Assembly: GCA_009599575.1 (NCBI GenBank)
Contig: VWND01000076.1
Location: forward strand, 1,488,001 to 1,552,000
DNA: 64,000 nucleotides
From: Blumeriella jaapii
Lineage: Eukaryota > Ascomycota > Leotiomycetes > Helotiales > Drepanopezizaceae
Direction: 5' to 3'
Shown here one piece after another: positions 59,899 to 64,000 of this stretch (position 1 is its first letter; each line of letters opens with the position of its first letter). Made by a program: the position numbers and the translations under genes. The notes under the pieces are model-generated. The model had not been told where the DNA came from, searched no databases, and was given only the letters and a program-made list of their open reading frames with translations.

Positions 59899-60681
59899 AT
59901 GTTCTTCCGCTGTACGTCGTCGTCTTCCCCCCCCCCTCCTCCGTTCATACTGCACCACCCAGACAGATTCATGCTCACCCCATGCCCAGCAAAACCCAAA
60001 TGGGAAGAGGAGATCGTCTTCATCGAGCGCCACCGTCCCCGCCGCATCATCAAGACCGAGACCATCATCCGACGCTCGCCGCCCCGGCCCGAGGCCGAGC
60101 CCGCGCCGCCGCCCTCCCCGCCGCCGCCGGCGCCGAAATCCATCGAGGCCCCCCCCGCGCCCGCGCCCGCGCCCGAGCCGGAGAAGGCGGCCGAGCCGGC
60201 GCCCGAGCCCCCGAAGGAGCCCGAGAAGCCCGCGGCGCCGGAGCCGGCGCCACCCGCGCCCAAGACGGAGCTGGTGTGCGTCGAGGAGGAGAAGGAGATG
60301 GTGCGGCGCGCGGCCTCGTCCGTCAAGAGCGGCCGTCGCAGCAGCCGGGCCAGCGTGTCGCACTCGCACGCCGGCTCGAAGAAGAGCAGCAGCAGCAGCG
60401 GCAGCGGCGGCAGCAGCAGCAGCGGCGGCAGCGCCTCGTCCTACGGCGGCGACGAGGTGTACATCGAGCGCGAGCGCATCCGCGAGCGGCTCGCGCCGGC
60501 GCCGGCCCCGTCGCCGCCGCCGCTCGACACGTATCGCTACGTCAAGGGCGCCGGCTACGGCTACGAGGTCGACGGCCTGGGCCGGGAGCGGCGCCGCAGC
60601 CGGAGTCTCATGTACGAGACGACGCCGCGCACGTCGAGTCGCGTGCTCGAGAGGGAGAGGGAGTTTTACCGGAGGCCGTGA
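59899..60681 (+). CDS. proline/serine-rich hypothetical protein
   Basis: Exon 59899-59911 (MFFR and one base) joins 59990-60681 across a 78-bp GT-AG intron, giving 234 residues. The joined start reads MFFRSKPKWEEEIVFIERHR, with PRRIIKTETIIRR next. A Pro/Ala/Glu-rich middle (about 40-95) is followed by a Ser/Gly-rich block (about 115-150), then GGDEVYIERERIRERL and YRYVKGAGYGYEVDG. The two E-R-rich strands resemble each other (IVFIERHR, EVYIERER). I do not recognise a function. The intron length is a multiple of three and has no stop, so retention would only insert 26 residues. High GC at wobble positions and the ordered ends support a real gene. Confidence 0.65.
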   Translation: MFFRCTSSSSPPPPPFILHHPDRFMLTPCPAKPKWEEEIVFIERHRPRRIIKTETIIRRSPPRPEAEPAPPPSPPPPAPKSIEAPPAPAPAPEPEKAAEPAPEPPKEPEKPAAPEPAPPAPKTELVCVEEEKEMVRRAASSVKSGRRSSRASVSHSHAGSKKSSSSSGSGGSSSSGGSASSYGGDEVYIERERIRERLAPAPAPSPPPLDTYRYVKGAGYGYEVDGLGRERRRSRSLMYETTPRTSSRVLEREREFYRRP

Positions 60682-60912
60682 GGCGGCCGCGCCACGGGCC
60701 GGCTGTGTTTTCGATTGGGGTGGAGCGAGCGAGCGGGTGGGTGGGTGCGTGGGTGTACAAGCGTCGTGGTTTAGGCGCATGAGCATGAGCATGAGCATGC
60801 TGAATTGATTTCCTGCTTTCCATCTTCCTGCTTTTAGGTCTCCCATCTTTGCGCGCTCACTGTACAGTGTCTACCGTACCCTCGTCCTCGCGCCGCCTCT
60901 TTGGTAGGCTGT

Positions 60913-60947
60913 CCTGTGCTGTGCTGTGCTGTGCTGTGCTGTGCTGT
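60913..60947. repeat. (TGTGC)n pentanucleotide repeat
   Basis: About seven units, the same pentamer as at 35508-35558. Confidence 0.9.
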
Positions 60948-61149
60948 ATATGTCGTTCGTCGACGGCCTGTTCCATCCACACCATCACAATACATCACAT
61001 CACCCACTTCACCCATATCACCACATCACCACATCACCACATCACTCATATCACCCACATCCCATCACATCACCGCATCACCCACTTCCCGCTCCCGTCC
61101 TTTCCTGCGCGCAGAACCAGCTCCGTCCCTTTTCTGCGTCTGCCTCTGC

Positions 61150-61325
61150 CTCTCTCCCCTCCCTCGCCGTTGTCCTCCTCCTCCCTCGCCGTTCTCCTCC
61201 TCCCTCGCCGTTCTCCTCTCCCCCCTCGCCGTTGTCCTCCTCCTCCTCCTCCTCCTCTTCCCCCTCGCCGTTCTCCTCCTCCCTCCCTCGCCGAAACCCG
61301 TTCTCCTCCTCCTCCTCCTCCCCTT
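61150..61325. repeat. CCTCGCCGTTCTCCTC minisatellite
   Basis: Six or seven units of ccctcgccgttctcctcctc with variable CTC runs between them. Confidence 0.8.
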
Positions 61326-61404
61326 CCCCCTCCCACTATAAATACACGCGAACCTATGCATACACGCGAACCTATGCATCAGACCGTCACCCATCACAAC
61401 CGCC

Positions 61405-62058
61405 AAATATCTCTCTCAGGTTTTTTTTTAACAAATTCTCTTTTACTGTACGATCTTTTACAATCTTTCACAACGACAGACAGCTTTTATATGTAAGATA
61501 ATGTATTAATTTATAAAACGCTTTGTATCTAGCTACAGTACGTGGTTATATAAAGTTGCGTGTGTGTTCCGGACAGTGACTTTTTATAACCGCTATATAC
61601 CTCGAAGTTTTTAACGTTTTTTTTTTTACGGTTTTTCACGACGATAGCTTTTGTATTTAAGATAACACTTTCGTTTATAAAACGCTTTTCATCTAGCTAT
61701 AGTACGTGGTTATATAAAATTGCGCGTGTGTTCCGGACCGTGACTTTTTATAACCGCTATATACCTCGAAGTTTTTAACGAATTCTTTTCTACGATTGTG
61801 CACGACAACAGCATTAATATGTAAGATAATGTATTAATTTATAAAACGCTTTTCATCTAGCTACAGTACGTGGATATATGAAGTTGCGTGTGTGTTCCGG
61901 ACAGTGATTTATCACAGCCGCTATATATCTCTCGGGGGGTTTTTTTTTTTTATATATTCTTTTCTACGATCTTTGACAACGACAGCTTTTTTATGTAAAA
62001 TGATATTTTAATTTATAAAACGCTTTTTATCTAGCTATGGTTTCGTGATATGCGTCTG
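61405..62058. repeat. AT-rich 164-bp satellite, about four units
   Basis: ttataaaacgc recurs at 61511, 61675, 61839 and 62013, and ttccggac at 61567, 61731 and 61895, so the unit is 164 bp, with one interval of 174. Each unit holds ctagctacagtacgtgg, a tatataaa box, gttccggac and a T run followed by tctacgat. Outer copies are partial. No coding frame survives. Confidence 0.85.
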
Positions 62059-62259
62059 AAATCCATGTTTTATTCACCGGCTGTTAACCCGATCGGAAAT
62101 CTGTAAAAAAAAAAAGGCTTAAAGCCAGAAAAAATATGGTTTTAAGATTAAATTGAAGTAAAGCTAATCGTTATAAAAAAGGATATTGTAGTACAATGGC
62201 TTTGGTATGAATGACTGCGTGGAAAGGGTTAAAGGTTTTGGAAGATCGGTTGTCAAATA

Positions 62260-62459
62260 GTAGTAGTAGTAGTAGTAGTATTGATTAACGTCTAGCGGAG
62301 TGCAGCCGATAGGCTGCCATCCTAGGACCTCCCAGGGGGTACGGAAACGTGCTAAGCTAAGGAATTAAATACAAAGTACGACCCCGAAAGCAGTTCGTGC
62401 TGGTACGGCTACTGCTGCTGTCGACTACGCGCTTCGCCGCCTTTTGCGATGGTCCGTCA
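62260..62459 (-). mobile_element. short retroposon with (CTA)n tail, 5'-truncated copy
   Basis: Read on the minus strand, this copy starts at tgacggaccatcgcaaaagg and ends in gacgttaatcaata plus seven CTA units. It matches 15853-16044 with about ten differences. It is flanked by an imperfect 16-bp target duplication: gatcggttgtcaaata at 62244-62259 and gatcagttgtcgaata at 62460-62475. Lacking the first 258 bp of the longer copy, it behaves like a 5'-truncated non-LTR insertion. Confidence 0.8.
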
Positions 62460-62711
62460 GATCAGTTGTCGAATAAGCGAGCGGAAGGCTTGCAACAGAG
62501 AGTAAACGCGGTTATAGCTGCAAATGGGTGGTATACTAAATACTGGTTGAAATCGAATATCCTTTCGATTCTTAGCTGCAATTTAGGCTGTTTGTGTTAG
62601 AAATCGATTAGTTGATGGTGGAGGTGTGAAGTTGTAAAGGTGGAGGAATTTTGTTGGGGTATTGAATGATTTTTTACTGTACTGATGCGCGTGTTCATGT
62701 GTCTACCTACT

Positions 62712-62850
62712 ACTGTGTATACTGTGATGTGATGCGTATACTGTAATGTGATGTGCATACTGTGATGTGCATACTGTGATGTGCATACTGTAATGTGCAT
62801 ACTGTGATATGCATACTGTAATATGCATACTGTAATGTGCATACATACAT
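62712..62850. repeat. 14-bp minisatellite
   Basis: About nine units of catactgtgatgtg with G/A changes, ending in catacatacat. Confidence 0.85.
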
Positions 62851-63650
62851 AGGCTCGCTGGCTGGCGGGCTGGTTGGGAAGTGTGATTGATGGTGGTTTT
62901 GGGAAGCAGGTGCCAGGCTGGCTGGCTGGAAAGGAGTGATGGTTTCCAACCGGGTGCCAGGCAAGCAGGCTGGACCTTTGCAGAACGGCACCGGTTTTTG
63001 TCCATCTTTTTTTTTTTTTTTTTTTTCGAAAGACATCGAGGTTTTTCTTGACGAGGACGACGGAGCGTTGGGTCGGAGGGTTTGCGATGCGGTTGGACGT
63101 GCTTTTTTGTAGGTACGTACGTAGTGTTGAGGAACGATGGGTGAGAGGGAGAATATTGCCGACGCTGGCTTGGCTTGGCTTGGCTTTAGGTGCGGCTGGC
63201 TGTTGACTTTTGTGTTCGATGGGGTAGGTGCGGGTTCACGTGATGTGATCACTTTTCTCTCTCTCTCTGTGTGTGTGCTGCATACTGTACATACATCGCG
63301 CTTGTTTTTTTCTCAGGACTTGGTCTTGCGAAGTGAGAAGTACCTACTCGGCTCCATCTACGTGTTCCGAAATCTATTGATTTTTTAATTGTTTTTATTT
63401 TTTGCGACCTGCTTGTTGACTCGCGCGGGCTTGTGTCGCTCGTGCTTAGGAGAGAATGTATCGTATATTATAGCAATCTCATGGTAAGAATACAAGCGAT
63501 AGGCAGATCCCAGTGCAGGCCAGCCTCGGACATACCGCCTCGATGATACAACCGAATGGCTTACAGCCTGGCGCCAGAACAGCGGGCGTGAGGCAAGAGA
63601 CTGCCTGCTTGTTGTTTGCGCCCCTTCAAGAGAACCTTGACTTGGTTGGC

Positions 63651-63728
63651 CCTTCTTTGAAGCTTCTTTGAAGCTTCTTTGAAGCTTCTTTGAAGCTTCT
63701 TTGAAGCTTCTTTGAAGCTTCTTTGAAG
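63651..63728. repeat. 11-bp palindromic tandem repeat (CTTCTTTGAAG)n
   Basis: Seven units, each an inverted repeat CTTC-TTT-GAAG, so the array also reads GAAGCTTC at each junction. It is enclosed by a perfect inverted pair, caagagaacc at 63627-63636 and ggttctcttg at 63742-63751. Confidence 0.9.
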
Positions 63729-64000
63729 GGAGGTTTGGGATGGTTCTCTTGTGGATTAGCTAGAAGCAAGGCGAGAAAAGGTTTGACGGAATTTCCAAAG
63801 CGGCATCGGCTCTAGTGTTATTCTGAAGACAATGGAATGCTGAGGGGGGGCATGCTGCATATGGTGTTGAAGGGCTGGGAAGGAGTGAAGTGAAGTTGAG
63901 GATGTGAGGGTGTGAGGGTGTAAGGGTGTGGTGGTGTAGTGGAATGATGAAGGGTGAGTTACAAGGTGGAATGGGAGAGGAAAGAAAGGAGGAAGGGAGG

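Larger units (their letters stand above)
60682..61404. other. intergenic, pyrimidine-rich
   Basis: Contains GAGCAT hexamers (60778-60799), TGTGC pentamers (60913-60947), CATCAC units (60985-61080) and a CCTCGCCGTTCTCCTC minisatellite (61150-61330). No gene is seen. Confidence 0.5.
62476..64000. other. gene-free right end
   Basis: Outside the listed repeats I see a T run of about 21 at 63006-63026, TGGCTTGGCT units near 63165-63185, CTCTCT/GTGTGT at 63252-63272 and GGTGTGAGGGTG units near 63900-63945. No gene is supported. Confidence 0.45.

Noticed and set aside
59488..60846. 452-residue minus-strand ORF
   Set aside because: Antisense to the Pro/Ser-rich gene; poly-Ala and poly-Arg content follows from that gene's repeats.

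Overview
This is nuclear DNA of a filamentous ascomycete (Pezizomycotina; the class is not settled here). The genes have short GT-AG introns (mostly 46-112 bp), several with a CTAAC-like branch site just before the acceptor. The recognisable proteins are fungal: a Pho80-type cyclin, a regulatory trehalose synthase subunit, Erv2, Rsa4, Msh4, Pch2, a Csc1-type channel and a secreted CAP protein. There is no prokaryotic gene organisation, CRISPR array or viral gene.

The window has two kinds of sequence. Positions 1-17,000 and 25,500-29,600 are AT-rich and gene-poor. They carry a lineage-type protein with RED repeats (0.7-2.4 kb), a divergent pair of BTB/POZ genes (4.1-6.6 kb), a third BTB gene (28.3-29.0 kb), a bZIP gene (11.4-12.3 kb), a broken APH-like kinase relic (14.5-14.8 kb), and repeats: a 118-bp inverted repeat, an 84-bp tandem repeat that is open as protein, an 81-bp tandem repeat and a short retroposon. 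Positions 17-25 kb and 29.6-54 kb are housekeeping DNA: PHO80-like cyclin, PRE3, ERV2 and BCAT; then RSA4 (divergent from MSH4), a CAP/PR-1 protein and PCH2; then a trehalose synthase complex subunit, a CSC1-type channel and an F-box protein. From 54 to 64 kb only one confident gene (59.9-60.7 kb) is seen among large microsatellites, a 164-bp AT-rich satellite and a second copy of the retroposon.

Two meiotic genes, MSH4 (crossover complex) and PCH2 (meiotic checkpoint AAA+ ATPase), lie within 9 kb of each other. Proteostasis and ribosome assembly (PRE3, ERV2, RSA4), nutrient and stress signalling (PHO80-like, trehalose subunit, CSC1) and branched-chain amino acid metabolism make up the rest. 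I see no operon-like functional cluster.

Three observations stand out. First, six genes that are otherwise intact each contain one or two single-base frameshifts (seven in all), and each shift joins two halves of an ordinary family protein. This points to uncorrected assembly indels, although real mutations cannot be excluded from the sequence alone. Second, a short retroposon with a (CTA)n tail, target-site duplications and a conserved 3' hairpin is present as two inverted copies 46 kb apart. Third, the intergenic microsatellites are dominated by five-base units.
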